From NCBI GenBank assembly GCA_003255025.1, contig QANY01005674.1, positions 1-64,000 of the forward strand: a stretch of DNA of 64,000 bases, read 5' to 3'. Below are positions 50,213-62,454 of this stretch, one piece after another. Positions within the stretch are counted from its first letter, which is position 1. Each line of letters begins with the position of its first letter. The notes under the pieces were generated by a model. That model made no database searches, had not been told where the DNA came from, and was given only the letters and a program-made list of their open reading frames with translations. Source of the DNA: Datisca glomerata (lineage: Eukaryota > Streptophyta > Magnoliopsida > Cucurbitales > Datiscaceae). Both the position numbers and the translations under genes were made by a program.

Positions 50213-50760
50213 CATTCTATTAAAATTTAATGTTATAACTAGTTGAACTCTTAAAGTTATCATATATAACTTGAGACTGGTGACATGTCAATAATTACTA
50301 GATGGGTTCAAACAGCTACAATGTGTATTACTTGAACCTTTCTAGTAATCATATTTGACGTGATTAAAAATGACAACAGTTATTTGTGGGTTCATGTAGT
50401 ATGTTATAATTACATCTATCCTTCAGGTAATCATATTTGACGTGATTAAAAATGACAATAGTTATTTATGGGTTCATGTAGTATGTTATAATTACTTCTA
50501 CCCTTCAAGTTATTGTGTCTAACTTGAGCCTTGTGACTAAATGTCACCAGTTACATGAATGTTCAAATAGTTACAAAATATTACTTGAACCCTTCAAACG
50601 ATTATATTGAACTTGGTTGAAAATGTCAACACCCACTTGTGGGTTCAAATAGTATGTTATAACAAGTTATACCTTCAAAGTTACCACATTTGACTTGGAT
50701 TTCTCAATTAAAAAAGTCAAATTTGAAGCCTTCAAGTAACTAGGGTGTGCAAAAATTGAC
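50213..50760. repeat. Degenerate minisatellite with palindromic core
   Basis: Four to five imperfect units of about 100-115 bases. Each holds a core like 'cttgaacccttcaag' (an interrupted palindrome), 'tttgacgtgattaaaaatg' and 'gtagtatgttataa'. Two neighbouring units (near 50,340 and 50,425) are almost identical. Single units occur again at 52,735-52,890, and fragments in block F (32,825 and 55,435). Confidence 0.75.
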
Positions 50761-51890
50761 CAAACTGATAAAACTAAAATGGACTGAACAAAAAATGATT
50801 CGGTTTGGTCAATTTTTTTAGTATCCGCAGTTAGTTCAATTTGGAACTGAATAAAAAATTTAACTCTATTCAGCCTAAAATTTTCCTATATTTTCTATTG
50901 ATCTAACCATTACATGACTAAAAACCTTTATATATATTAACTATTAATCCACTAAAAGTCAAAACTTAAACCTAAAAGTAAAAATTTAGTGTTTCACACT
51001 CAGCAGCATCGTGACTCCTTCTTCATTTTCTGAGATTTTGGAACAAACATTAAATAAAGCAGTGATAATAGCTACGAAATAAGGATGAGCATAATAAAGA
51101 AAGTATTATCTCAAGGTTCTCATTTTGGCCTTGTTAATTTTGGAACAAACATTAAAGAAAGCAGTGATAATGCTACGAAAATAAGGATGAGCATAATAAA
51201 GAAAGTATTATCTCAAGGTTCTCATTTTGGCCTTGTTAATTAGAATATGTTTGTTCTCTCCCTCTCCCATGTGTTGTGTAGCGCTTTGCCTCACTGCAAC
51301 GCGGATCTCCTCGCCTTAGCTCTCTCCTCTATTTCTATTGAGCTCGATTTATCTCCTACTCTATCGAAGACAAATGAGAGATCCCTCTTAGTTGAAATAA
51401 GAACGAGCTCCCTTCATCCCCTTAGAGCTCCCTCTATCTCTCTTGACTCTCTTTCAATACTCTCTGTCAAGGAAATATATTATTTTTCATACATACTTGG
51501 GGTTGGGGTTTTAGTTTTTTTTCTATGAATTTGATGTAGGTATTTTAGGGTTTGCTGTGGATTTTTATTATTAATATTGGATGTTGATTTTTCAAGGTAA
51601 TATGTTATAGATTTGTTGTTGGTTTTTCATGGATTAGTTGTAGACTTTGTCATTGAATCTGGATTACCGAACAATGATTTTTTTTCAAACAAACTTTTTC
51701 AACTATAAAAACCAAAATGAACTAGCAAGCTTCTCATGGTTTAGTTCGGTTCTGTTTATATGAACTTCAATGGTCTTTGTGGTTCTAGTTATTGGCAACC
51801 CATGAAGTTCAATTCAATTCATCTTTTACTGAACCAACCATACAAACTCTTATTTGTAAGCAATTTGATAACTTGAAGGGTTTAAATAAT
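50745..51890. other. Possible non-autonomous element with 'ggtgtgca' start
   Basis: It starts 'gggtgtgcaaaaattgacc' and 'ttcggtttggtcaattttt', a motif common at the start of repeats in many plant genomes. Related 'ggtttagttcggttctg' wording occurs near 51,739 and 'actgaaccaaccat' near 51,830. Between them are a 102-base tandem duplication and a CT-rich stretch with a 93-codon frame. The family could not be named. Confidence 0.3.
51036..51239. repeat. 102-base tandem duplication
   Basis: Two adjacent copies (51,036-51,137 and 51,138-51,239), starting 'ttttggaacaaac' and ending 'ccttgttaat', differ by a few bases. Confidence 0.95.
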
Positions 51891-52087
51891 ACGTTATAAC
51901 TAATTTAACCTTTCAAACAATGAGTGAGAACCAAAGTGATAAAGGAATATAGAAAAAATGGAGTGAAAAGCATGATAAATAAAAATAGTTAAGTTTGATA
52001 TAACTATGGGGCCTAGGTTAGTGCAAAATAGGAGGACTGAGATTATAAAACAATTGTGAGTCTTGGTATAAAATTTTGGTATTCTAA

Positions 52088-52089
52088 AA

Positions 52090-52125
<36 letters not shown>
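52088..52125. repeat. (TA)n microsatellite at the gap edge
   Basis: About 36 bases of alternating T and A run straight into the gap. Confidence 0.95.
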
Positions 52126-52426
52126 NNNNNNNNNNNNNNNNNNNNNNNNNNNNNNNNNNNNNNNNNNNNNNNNNNNNNNNNNNNNNNNNNNNNNNNNNNN
52201 NNNNNNNNNNNNNNNNNNNNNNNNNNNNNNNNNNNNNNNNNNNNNNNNNNNNNNNNNNNNNNNNNNNNNNNNNNNNNNNNNNNNNNNNNNNNNNNNNNNN
52301 NNNNNNNNNNNNNNNNNNNNNNNNNNNNNNNNNNNNNNNNNNNNNNNNNNNNNNNNNNNNNNNNNNNNNNNNNNNNNNNNNNNNNNNNNNNNNNNNNNNN
52401 NNNNNNNNNNNNNNNNNNNNNNNNNN
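52126..52426. other. Assembly gap (301 N)
   Basis: All bases are N. Any reading frame across it is meaningless. Confidence 1.
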
Positions 52427-53010
52427 TATGATACAATTTTAAATTATGATAGAACTCAAAATTTTTTTAGTATTGAATATATCTACGATACATCCGACTC
52501 ATTGCCTAAAAATACCAAATTAAATTAGTTTGGTAAATCTTAACACATATTCTCTACACAACAAAAACTCTAGGATTAATTGAAAGTGAAGCAAATATTT
52601 CAATAAAGTTTTTCCGTGTAGTGCTTACACATAGTGTTGAAATTGGGATTGCTAAAAATCTCTTTTATTCTCACATCTCCCACATTCCATTTCTTCTTTT
52701 AAAACTTAAATTTTAAGTTTTATTTATTTATATTATCCTACTTGAACTCCTCATGTTATTAAATTCAACTTGAGCTATACGTCTAAAAAATGTCAAAAGT
52801 TACTTGAATAACTCAAGTAGTTATAATATATTACTTGAACCCTTCAAGCGACCATATTAGACTTGGTCTAAATTGCGTGCTTATTATATCATTTCTTGAT
52901 TGATTAAGTTTAGTATCCATTTTTTCAAGCAATTTATTTTCCAAGTTCAACTTATTTTTTTAAATGTTTTTCTTTATAAAAGGGATTTTATATCATTCTT
53001 ACAATTGATG

Positions 53011-54134
53011 TCACAATTTAATGCTTAATATCTAAGACTTAATCATGATGAGCGACAACATCAACCTTTTGATTTTTCAATAAGGACAACTGATTAAAAA
53101 AATATAATTTTTTGATGGAGTAGATTTTAATTTTTGAAAGATTAGACTGAAACTTTATATTCAATCTCTTGATTACAGTTTATGCGAATGGTCCTTACGT
53201 GCCTAAATCATGAGATTTGACCAAAAATGATGAAATAAAATTATCTTTGAATGCTAAAGCCATAAAAAGATTATAATTGTCTTAAGTGTGAATTTAATCA
53301 TATATTGCATGTCTGAACCTGCAAAAGACATTCACACACATTAGAAATCACACACGAATACACAAATAAAGTTAAAGACTCAAAAATTTATATTCTTATG
53401 CATACATATGAACCTTTTCAAATGAGAGATTATATGTCTGAACGCTTTATTAGCATTTTAATTGTCTCAAAACTCATGACAAGACCTTTACTAATAGTGA
53501 ATAGACGTTTAAAGTTCTTACGTCATTCCCAAAGTCATGGGAGAACAAGGTAATTATTATTCAAGAGCAAAGGACCTTAAGACACTTTCACTAAAAAAGA
53601 TCATGGGATCATCAATAATCCATAAAATGGGTACATGGAGGAGGATGTGGATTATATAAAAAGAGAAAATCTATTATTTAAAACCTCATCTATTGAAAGC
53701 AAAAGTGCATAAGAAGATGAATATCCAATCTGCTTTAGAAAGAAACTTTAAAAGCTGTTGAAAAAAAGAGGAAGCATTACAAAGAAGAAATCCAAGAAAA
53801 GAGATTTTTGATTGACCGAAACATGAAAATGTTAATCGAAAAAATAGCACACGTAAAAAGGCAAGTAAGCCAGATTTTCATCACTTCCTATAAAACCATC
53901 CCGAACAGAGCGGAACGAGATGGGGTGAGACAAAATTATTGTGCACTAAAGCGAGACGGGACGAGCTACAAGATGAAAGTGAAAAATCTGAATATTCTAG
54001 TCCCATCCCTAACAAGTTGTTTTAGCATTATAATCATAGCAACCCTTTTCTTTTCAGCTCATGAGCCCATTAAGATAATCACCCCAACCCATTTTTCTTC
54101 TCTCCTTTTCTCTTCATTTTACACTTAAGCCATT
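53011..54134. other. Spacer before block E3
   Basis: Mostly AT-rich. At 53,895-54,015 there is a GC-richer stretch with 'cgagatggggtgag' and 'gcgagacgggacgagc' words, similar in kind to the 'gggacgaacc' stretch inside blocks E. A 106-codon plus frame at 53,808-54,128 runs through it and is not recognised. Confidence 0.35.
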
Positions 54135-54831
54135 AATAATTAACCCAGCCGATTTCCCCTTTAGTTTAAGACATTTTCCATTAAGAATCTCCCTCTCTTC
54201 AGGGGCGACTAAGACAGACAAAGGCTATGACAACGATGACTCTAACGATGAAGATGATGCGATGACTCAGAAGATGTGGTAGTTAGTTTGCGATGACTCA
54301 GATTAATCAAACAACAAAAATGAATATTGATATAGGATTAGTGTGTGTGTTCAGATTTGGTGTTTGATTTGAAAATCTCTAAGTTAAGTTAGTTTGTGAT
54401 TTATGGATTTGGGGTTAGTAAGAGTATTATGATTTCTGATTTAAGAATTGGTGTTGAAAAACTTTTTAGATATTATTTCTGGTTTTTTATTTTCACTTCT
54501 TAGTCTTTTAATTTTATTCCGTACCAATGGTTCATCTTGTCCTGAACGCCGGGACGAACCATCATGTCCCGTGCGGATTTTTTCCTTCCTATTAGACGGC
54601 ATGAGGCAAGAAATTTCTTGTCTTGTTTGGTTGGGGACGGGATAAAATGTCCAAAATTTCCGTCCTGAAACATCCCATGCACACCCCTAATAATAATCTT
54701 TATTTTAGAAGAATCATGTGAAAAATCATAACATTGAGGGTGTATATCCATTATTAAAATTTTAAAATTCTTTAATATTTTTCTTCCAAAAAATTGTATG
54801 TTATCATCACAAATGGGGAGATGTTTTATCC
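54135..54831 (+). repeat. Repeat block E3, segment upstream of the LTR
   Basis: Matches 1-734 including its first 170 bases, which E2 lacks. It ends at the polypurine word 'aaatggggaga'. Confidence 0.7.
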
Positions 54832-55425
54832 TAATAAATGTGAAAATTTTGATGATAATAAATAATATAAGAACTAATATTTGTTCAAGTGTTATGCTCT
54901 AAAAAAAGTGAAATTAAGGTCAAAACATTTTATTGTAACTGTTTATGAAAATTATTAAAGGATATCTTAACCAGCATTGTGAGTGGTAACATATTGTGAA
55001 AACAACGAAATATATTAAACAAAATTGAAATGGTTAAATCAAAGTTGTCTGAACTCTTCATGTCAAAAGGATTCTAGAACCATACCAAACCACTCATGAA
55101 CTAGACTGTATAAGACCCAACGAGACTAAATTAGTGAACTATGAAGACTACATTCACCTCCAGTTCAGCATCTTAATTGGCTCAAATTTAGATGATTTAG
55201 ATCATCACAGCCAGCCCATCGACTTTCTTAACCCAATCAACTAGTGAGCTCTCAACTGAACAATCAAGAAAAGAATCTTTCCATGATTGGAATCGGTCCA
55301 CTGGTTTGTGCATCTCTTCCACACTTATACATACCCCAATGGGCTCCTCATTTCAACACACCTCTCTGACAAAAATGGTAGGGTTTGCCAATTTTTGATA
55401 GGCTTGTATTTTTAGCATTGATCTA
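54832..55425 (+). mobile_element. LTR copy C (SIRE-like Copia LTR remnant, 3' truncated)
   Basis: It starts TGTTTTATCC directly after the polypurine tract, the clearest LTR start of the three E copies. Similarity to copy B stops at 55,425 and jumps to block F, so the U5 end present in copies A and B is deleted. Confidence 0.6.
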
Positions 55426-56850
55426 TAAAAATAGTTACAATATACTACTTGGACACTTCAAGTAACTAATAGGATTACTTGAAGAGTTCAAGTAGTATAT
55501 TATAATAAATTTAACCATTTTAAAATAGTGAGAACCCAAGAAAGGAAATAATAAAAAGTAAGAAAGAAGTGTTGATTCATTGTCAATATAAAAAATTTGT
55601 AAATTTTAAGTTTGATTTGTCTAGGGGACTTGGGTATTGGAAAATGGGAGTTGAGATTGTAAAAGTATTGTTGGTCCAGGTTATAGATTTCTGATTTTTT
55701 TTTAAATGGTATATTCATTCGAAACATTTTATGAAAGTAGTTTTACAAATTACCCTTTGAATTCCTTCTAATACTCTACACTTTATCTTTGGTACCAACC
55801 ACACAACAAACATGACTGTACCATTTTTGGCAAATTAAATTTTGTGATTCAGTTTGTACCTTTTCTGAAGAAACTTTATACATGGTCATTATATTTTATA
55901 GCAAGTTTTAATGTAGCCATTGTAATTAAAAAATATAAATATTATCATAAACATTTATATATTTTCAATGTAACAGTCACCTTTAGTATTTTCAACATGT
56001 CAGCTAACGTGGCAAGTCATTTACACACGTGGTACACACGTCAACAAAATAGTGAAGGCCCATGCATTAGTTTAAGAGTATCAAAAAATCACTTACAAGT
56101 GGTCACTCTTAAGAGAGAATCGATGAACTGGGAATTCTTCTCAAATGGATTTCTCTATTGTAATCTCATTCTGTCGTTGTTACGTAAGAAGATGAGGCAC
56201 CACCGCATGCATTGATCATTTTCATATTCACGTGTAGTGTACTGGTTATTCCTCCACAAGAGCTACATACTTTATTGTAATTTCTCATTTCTTTAGTTTC
56301 TCATCAAAGATTCTTCTTAAAATCTTGATGTCTCAGAGTGACACAGATAGGCAGTGATAGTGACAATAATTAGGAAACTGTCTCTCTTCCTTGTGGGAAG
56401 CCGGTCTACGTAGGGGCATTTGTCTTCTTTATCCTTTATCCAAACATCACTAATGCTTCAATTATGTCAATCAGTAAAGAAGTGTAGCCATATTTCTAGC
56501 ATACCTGTTCCATTTGAAACCTCAATCATGTGCATGCCCCATGGTAATTTGTTACCTATAGAGAGATGTAGGTTTCCATGCATTATCACCGATGTACTTG
56601 TACATGTGAAACCACCTAAAGGTGCGTGAACCAACTTATATTCAGATTCTTTAAACGCACTTTGTATTCTTTGGCTAAACAATTGGTGCACATGTTCATC
56701 AACCTCCTTTCTTTGTAGCTATAACTTTGTACTTCAACCATTGTACATGGACTGTCAATTTCTTATACATCCTTTGTGATTTACTCCCAAGGTTTAGGAT
56801 GTTCCCTCTTTATTCAGGCTCAAAGACCTTGGCGTAGAACATGGATGAGA
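55426..56850. repeat. Repeat block F, copy 2
   Basis: Matches 32,800-34,330. It contains an antisense 74-codon frame (56,691-56,467) with QRIQSAFKESEYKLVHAPLG then 'GNKLPWGMHMIEVSNGTG', longer than the broken counterpart in copy 1. Protein family not recognised. Confidence 0.65.
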
Positions 56851-57396
56851 TGGAGCGGGCTCAAACGCGGCTTCTTAGCCTTGAACGGTTAATAAGAAAT
56901 TTTTTTTATGTATTTTTGACAAGTTTTCTTTGCCCTTCATTTGGATTTTTTGTTTTAATTTTTAGAGTGACAATGTCAGTAAGTATTTCACGTATTTAAA
57001 TTTTAATTGGACTTAATACTGGTGGGAAGTATCGATCTTCAAAATATCAATCAAGTTATTCTCTCCTCTCCCTGGTTTAGATGTTTATTTAACATCATAT
57101 TTTGCTAGTGTTGCGTTCCTTGGGGCTTAGATTCCTTTTCCCACTGTACCATAGAAAATATATTTACAAGAATATCTTTTCTGAAAAATGAAGAGAATCA
57201 CCATGCATTGTATGTTTGTGGGACCATATATTGTTCCAATATCTCACTTCAAAACTTCTTCTGTTAGGGGAGCCATTGGTCGAGTCAATTATATCATTGG
57301 TCTGAGTATTATAATATTTATAATGTAGCTTACTTCATCGATTACTTTTGTCCTTGGAATGTTTCTCATATTGGAGTTTTGTTCTTAATTTTCTAG

Positions 57397-58046
57397 GGGT
57401 ATTGGGTCAAATAATTTCTCTAGTTCACTGCCACGGGAACTAGGGAATATATTACAATTAGATCAACTGTAAGTTCTTGTCCAATTTTCACGGTCTATAT
57501 TCTATTAATTGTGCAGGTATATAATAAATATAGTAATCTATTAATTGTTTAAACTTAATAGGTACATGGATAGTTCTGGATTAAGTGTTGAGATCCCTCC
57601 AACATTTTCTAATTTAGTAAACCTAAAGCAATTGTAAGGGAGCTTCTACCTTCTCTTTTCCATATTCTAAAATTTCTGGAAATGATAATGTGAATGACAT
57701 ATGGATTTACATAATTGGATTTAATGATTCTTTTTTTCAAAGATGGGCATCAAACAACGACTTCACAGGTAGAATGCCTGACTTCATTGGGAATTTGCGT
57801 TATCTTACGGTCTTGTGAGACAATACTGTGGCGTATATTTTTTTTTTATTGATGTAGACTTTTAATATCAGGCTCAAGGTTTTGTCACTCCATGTCTTTT
57901 ACAAACACTTATTTAGCTTATGTATGGCTTACTAACGGCTAGTACAGAACAATCTCATCATGTTGTTTTTATCAGGAGATTTCAGGGAAACTTTTTCCAG
58001 GCCCTATTCAAGCATCGCTTTCCAATTTGACTTCTTTTGTTGAGTT
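57397..58046 (+). pseudogene. LRR receptor-like kinase fragment (LRR VIII-2, At1g56130-like), four exons
   Basis: Four exons with phase-2 junctions each encode one leucine-rich repeat: 57,397-57,468 ('GIGSNNFSSSLPRELGN'), 57,562-57,633 ('YMDSSGLSVEIPPTFSNL'), 57,743-57,814 ('WASNNDFTGRMPDFIGNL') and 57,976-58,046 ('RFQGNFFQ' then frameshift). The first three are exactly 72 bases with good acceptor and donor signals (GTAAGT, GTAAGG, GTGAGA). The fourth is 71 bases, one base short in the run near 57,999, and has a weak donor (GTTAGT). Exon layout and wording match the extracellular part of plant LRR VIII-2 receptor kinases. Signal peptide, malectin and kinase exons are absent. The next intron is cut by a Copia element at 58,239. 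It is a pseudogene fragment. Confidence 0.8.
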
Positions 58047-58238
58047 GTTAGTGTCTATAACTTTTAGTTCATTTGAACCTAACCAGTTTATAGGTTGATA
58101 AGAACAAACATAAAGTATAAAAGGCATGTTCTCAAATATATTTTAGTTTATATATTTATCTGAAATGCAAAATTTGAAGTCTTCATTGCTACCATTTGTT
58201 AAATAAAAATGCAATTCTCTTGTCATACAGTTAGAAAA

Positions 58239-58392
58239 TGTGGAACTTGGTTCAAGTTTTGGAGAGGGTGGGCTCCAATGTCTTGGTAGTATGCAGATGT
58301 ACATATATATACAAAGCTAGGAAGCTATACAATTAGGAACCCTAGAATTAAGCTAATTCACCAGCTAAATACAGCTAAAGCCTTTTGTAACA
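58239..58392 (-). repeat. 3' LTR of the Copia element
   Basis: The minus strand starts TGTTACAAAAGGC directly after the polypurine word AAGGAGGAG. It shares 'tgtacatatatatacaaagct' and 'ctaattcaccagctaaata' (plus strand) with the other LTR. The outer 50 bases differ strongly, so the left edge is approximate. Confidence 0.75.
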
Positions 58393-58734
58393 CTCCTCCT
58401 TAAGTTGGATTATAGATATTAATCATGCTCAGCTTGTTACAAAGATAATCAACCCAAACTCCATTTAGAGCTTTTGTGAAGATATCCCCTAATTGATCTC
58501 CAATCTTCACATCCCTATTAGAAATCAAACATTGCTGAATTTTCTCACGAACAAAGTGACAATCAATTTCAATGTGCTTTATTCGCTCATGAAATACAGG
58601 AATAGATGCAATATGAAGAGCAGTTTGGTTATCACACCATATTTTACTGGTACTAAAGTTTTAAGACCTGCTTCATTCAAGAGCTGATATATCCACATTA
58701 TCTCATACCCAGACTGCGCCATAGCCCAATATTC

Positions 58735-58990
58735 TTACTCTACATTGGATCTTAACACAATGTTGTGCTTCTTACTCTTCCATGAGACCAAATTTCCTCT
58801 AACGAAAACATAATAACCTGAAGTGGATCTTCTATCTATTTTGGAACCTGCCCAATTTGCTTCTGAAAAATATTCAAAATGTTTGTGCCCATGATTTGCA
58901 TATATGATACCACATCCGGATTCTCCTTTCAAATAACACAAAATCTGTACTAATGCTGCCCATTGATAAACTGTTGGGGATGGCATAAGC
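58735..58990 (-). pseudogene. Copia RNase H domain
   Basis: The 83-codon frame contains 'YLKGESGCGIIY', 'SEANWAGSKIDRRSTSGY' and 'SWKSKKHN', the standard Copia RNase H wording. The catalytic aspartate in the usual 'DADWAG' is changed (EANWAG). It degrades RNA in the RNA-DNA hybrid during reverse transcription; this copy is inactive by these changes. Confidence 0.85.
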
Positions 58991-60050
58991 TAACTAACAA
59001 CACTGATAGAATATGCAATATCTAAACGAGTTACTGTAAGATAATTCAGCTTTCCAACCAATCTTCTATATCTCTCAAGATCTTCCATTAGTTCTCCATC
59101 TCCCGTAAGGTGCATGTTTGGAGTCATTCGAGCACTACAAGCTTTTACCTCCAATTTCTTGTCTCTATTAAAAAGTCAAGGACATATTTTTTCTGAGATA
59201 AAAATATACATTTTTTTCTCCTTGTGACCTCAACACCCAAGAAATACTTTAGCATCCCTAAGTCCTTAGCGTTAAACTGAGTACGAAGAAAAGACTTAAG
59301 ACATGAGGTTCATGTAGTATCACTTCCAGTAATTACAATATCATCCACGTATACAACTAAAAGAATTATTCCAGCTTTCGATTGTTTGTAGAACATAAAA
59401 TGGTCAGACTTTCTTTTAATTATACCAAACTTTTCAACAGCCTGACTAAATTTCACAATCCAAGCTCAAGGACTCTATTTCAAACCATACAGAGACTTTT
59501 GAAGATCACAAACTCGCCCAGACTCCCCCTAAGCAACAAAACCAAGAGGTTGCTCCATATAGACCTCCTCCTAAAGATCACTATGAAGAAAAGCATTCTT
59601 GATATATATTTGATGCAAGGGCCAATGATGGGTAGCCGCCATAGAAATAAAAAACTGAACATATGTCAATTTAGTAGCTGGAGAAAAAGTGTCAGAATAG
59701 TCCGCTCCATAGGTTTGAGCATATCCCTTAGAGACAAGTCGGGCTTTTAGTCGAGCAACTGACCCATCCGGAGTAACCTTAGCCGTGAACACCCATTTGC
59801 ATCCTATAGGTCGTTTCGCTGAAGTAAATCGATCAAGTTCTAAGTACCATTTTCACTTAAAGCATTTGTTTCCTCTATCATTGCATGATGCCAACCAAGA
59901 GAAGAGATGGCTTCGTGAACAGTTTTAGAGATAAAGATAGAATCAAGGGATGCAATAAAAGAACAAGAAGTAGATGACAAGCAATTATAAAAAACAAAAG
60001 AAGAAATAGGATAAGTACATTGGCATTTACCTTTCCGCAACGTAATAGGA
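58991..60050 (-). pseudogene. Copia reverse transcriptase domain
   Basis: The frame at 59,792-59,571 has 'VARLKARLVSKGYAQTYG', 'YSDTFSPATK' and 'LHQIYIKNAFLH', where the first catalytic aspartate (usual 'LDVKNAF') has become tyrosine. The second catalytic word Y-V-D-D is intact at 59,340-59,351. Stops and frameshifts separate the pieces. Confidence 0.85.
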
Positions 60051-60093
60051 AGATCATCGCTTGGGACTGGATCTGATGACGAAGTAGAAGGTG

Positions 60094-61281
60094 CTAGATA
60101 TGAATCATGAGGTTGACGCCTACAGTAGACTTGAATAAAAGAAGGCTTGAAAGGAACTTGTTCGAGATAGGTTTAGAGGATGTGATACAATAGACTAACA
60201 AATCATCGTCCTCCCCTTGACGAGTGGGAATAGGAGAAAACGAAAAGTAAGGGATGTCTTCCATGAAGGTAACATCAATTGAGACAATATATTTGTTAAG
60301 ACTTGGACAATAACACCTATAATCTTTCTGAAGATGAGAATAACCATGGAAGATACACTTTAAAGACTTGGGATCTAATTTAGTGACATGTGGATGAACA
60401 TCTCGAACAAAACAAGTTCTACCTAATATCCTAGGGTCAACTAGAAACAATGATTTATTGGGAAAATGATTTAGTAAGGGATCTCACCATGAAGAATAGA
60501 TGATGGCATGCGATTAATTAGAAAACATGTTGTAGAAACTACATTGACCCAAAAAGGTTTTGGAACATTCATTTGAAATAATAAGGCTCGTGCAGTTTTA
60601 AGAAGATGTATGTTCTTAAGTTCTGCCCCTCCATTTTGGGATAGAGTATCAACACATGAAGTTTCATGAAGCATATCATTCTAAACCATGTAAGATTGAA
60701 ATAAACGAACTTGTATTCCTTGGCATTATCACTTGGCAAACTACAGATCAAAACATTAAATTGAGTTTTAATCTTAGCACAAAACGCACAAAAAAGAGAA
60801 AACAACTCAGAATGACTCTTCATTAAATATAACCAAGTTACACGAGAATAATCATCCACAAAAATAACAAAATACTTAAATCCATGTTTAGACAAAATAG
60901 AATATGGACCCCAAAATCAGAGTGAACCAATTCGAAAAAAACATTAACACGTTTATTGACTCTTGGACTCAAACTAATATTATGATGTTTTGCAAACTGA
61001 CATGACTCAGAATCTAATGTAGGCACCTTACGAAATTGTGCACAAAGTTTCTTGAGCAAAGGGAGAGAAGGATGACCCAACCTGTAATGCGTCTCGAAAG
61101 GAGAAGTGACACTAGAGCAAATGATATATTTGAGTATTTGTGTGTCAAGAATGTAGAGGCCTCTAGACTCGTGTCCTTTACCAAGAATCTTCTTCGTCAT
61201 AAGATCCTGAAATAAGCAATGATCAGGAAAAAATGAGATGTGACAATTAAGATTGTAGTGAGTTGGCTTACAGAGATCCAA
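60094..61281 (-). pseudogene. Copia integrase domain with pre-integrase zinc region
   Basis: In order: 'SRGLYIL', 'HYRLGHPSLPLLKKL' and 'CQFAKHHN' (HHCC zinc-binding part), 'ELVHSDFG' (first catalytic D), 'FVIFVDDYSRVTWLYLMKS', 'LPSDNAKEY' (second D), 'SQNGGAELKN' (third catalytic position, with the usual E kept), 'FLINRMPSSIL' and 'KLDPKSLKCIFHGY'. It would insert cDNA into the genome. Spread over four frames, so it is inactive. Confidence 0.88.
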
Positions 61282-61504
61282 TTAAAAGATAAATTAGGTA
61301 AATGTAAGACAAACGTCAGAGGAAGTAGAGGGGTATGAGTGATGGTGCTAGACCCATCAACACAAGGTGGTGACTCATCGGCCAAAGTAACGGTAGAGTT
61401 GGAAGTCTATGACTTGAAAGTAGAAAAGAGACAAGATTACCTGTCATATAATCAATGGCACTAGATTCAATGACCCATTTGGAGGATGAGAAAAGAAGAC
61501 ACAC
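61282..61504 (-). pseudogene. Copia aspartic protease domain
   Basis: The word WVIESSAIDYMTGN near 61,477-61,436 replaces the usual WVIDSGATDHMTGN. The catalytic aspartate is glutamate and the glycine is serine, so the protease active site is lost. Confidence 0.75.
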
Positions 61505-61649
61505 ATTTGGTTTACCTGAATCAGCAATAGCAGTGACAAAAGGAGATGAAGACTTTAGTAATTCTTGATACTGTGAGAACTTTTCAACTTCACTCGCAGA
61601 AATAATGATCGATTTCTCAGAGGCGTCATTAGTGAACGCAACATGTGCT

Positions 61650-62454
61650 GAATGATCTTTTTTATTTTTTATTTTAAGCTTTTTTCAATCAATCTTCATA
61701 TGTTTTGCTTATGACAGTATCAATACACAATGATGTAGGAATCCTACATTCGAGTTTCAAACCCTTGTGAGCCTCCTCCTTTATTTTTACTTTGATTGGT
61801 TGATTTCCCAGACGCATAATTATTTTTTTGACTTATCAAAGCACCACTGAGTCAAACAGGAGGAGTATCTTTTGTGTGGAGTACTCGACTAGATAAGTCT
61901 TATAAAGAGGAGATCTTTGAACCAGAAAGAACCTGAGACATAGCAGTCTCAAAGTCTAAGGAAAGACCAGCCAGGAAACTCAGGATAACCATTTGCTCTC
62001 GTTAGTGTTGTTGAACCTTCACATCATGGCTAAAAGGAAGCAACATATTAAGCTCCTCATACGTCTTCTTTAACTCCATAAAATAACTTGTAAGGGACTG
62101 ATCTTGTTTTTCTACATGGTAAAAAGATCTAAAGGTTCCATTTTCATGAGTACAGGAAATCCAAATAATCTTTTAGTTCTTTAACATATTCACAATAATT
62201 GATCCAGCCAGTTACCTCACTATCAACAGAATTCTAAATCTGCAAGAACAAGCGAGCATCCTCTCTGAGCCATGTCTTCCTCAAATCATCTTTAGGAGGA
62301 TCATCAGTCAAATGAGTATCTTTGTCAATACTTCGTAGATAAAGTCAAATGGTCTTACTCCAACCAAATAATTCAAACCCTTCAGCTTATGGCCTGTGAT
62401 TTTAGACATTATAAGCACCACATCCATGACAATAGAGGACTTATTCTCAGTCAT
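61650..62454 (-). pseudogene. Copia gag region
   Basis: It starts at ATG 62,454 (MTENKSSIVMDVV). It contains 'ITGHKLKGLNYL', 'HLTDDPPKDDLRKTWLRED' and a following stop, standard plant Copia gag wording. A zinc-knuckle remnant ('YCHK') is near 61,720 with a frameshift. Gag forms the virus-like particle; this one is broken in at least three places. Confidence 0.75.

Larger units (their letters stand above)
51891..53010. repeat. Diverged F-like sequence around the assembly gap
   Basis: The left side (51,920-52,085) resembles 32,900-33,075 ('tatggggcctaggtta', 'ggaggactgagattataaaa'). The right side (52,735-53,000) resembles 32,640-32,790, including 'ttataaaaggga' near 52,975. Order is not the same as in F, so this is a rearranged relative. 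Confidence 0.5.

Noticed and set aside
51900..52442. Long frames across the gap
   Set aside because: Most residues are X from the run of N.
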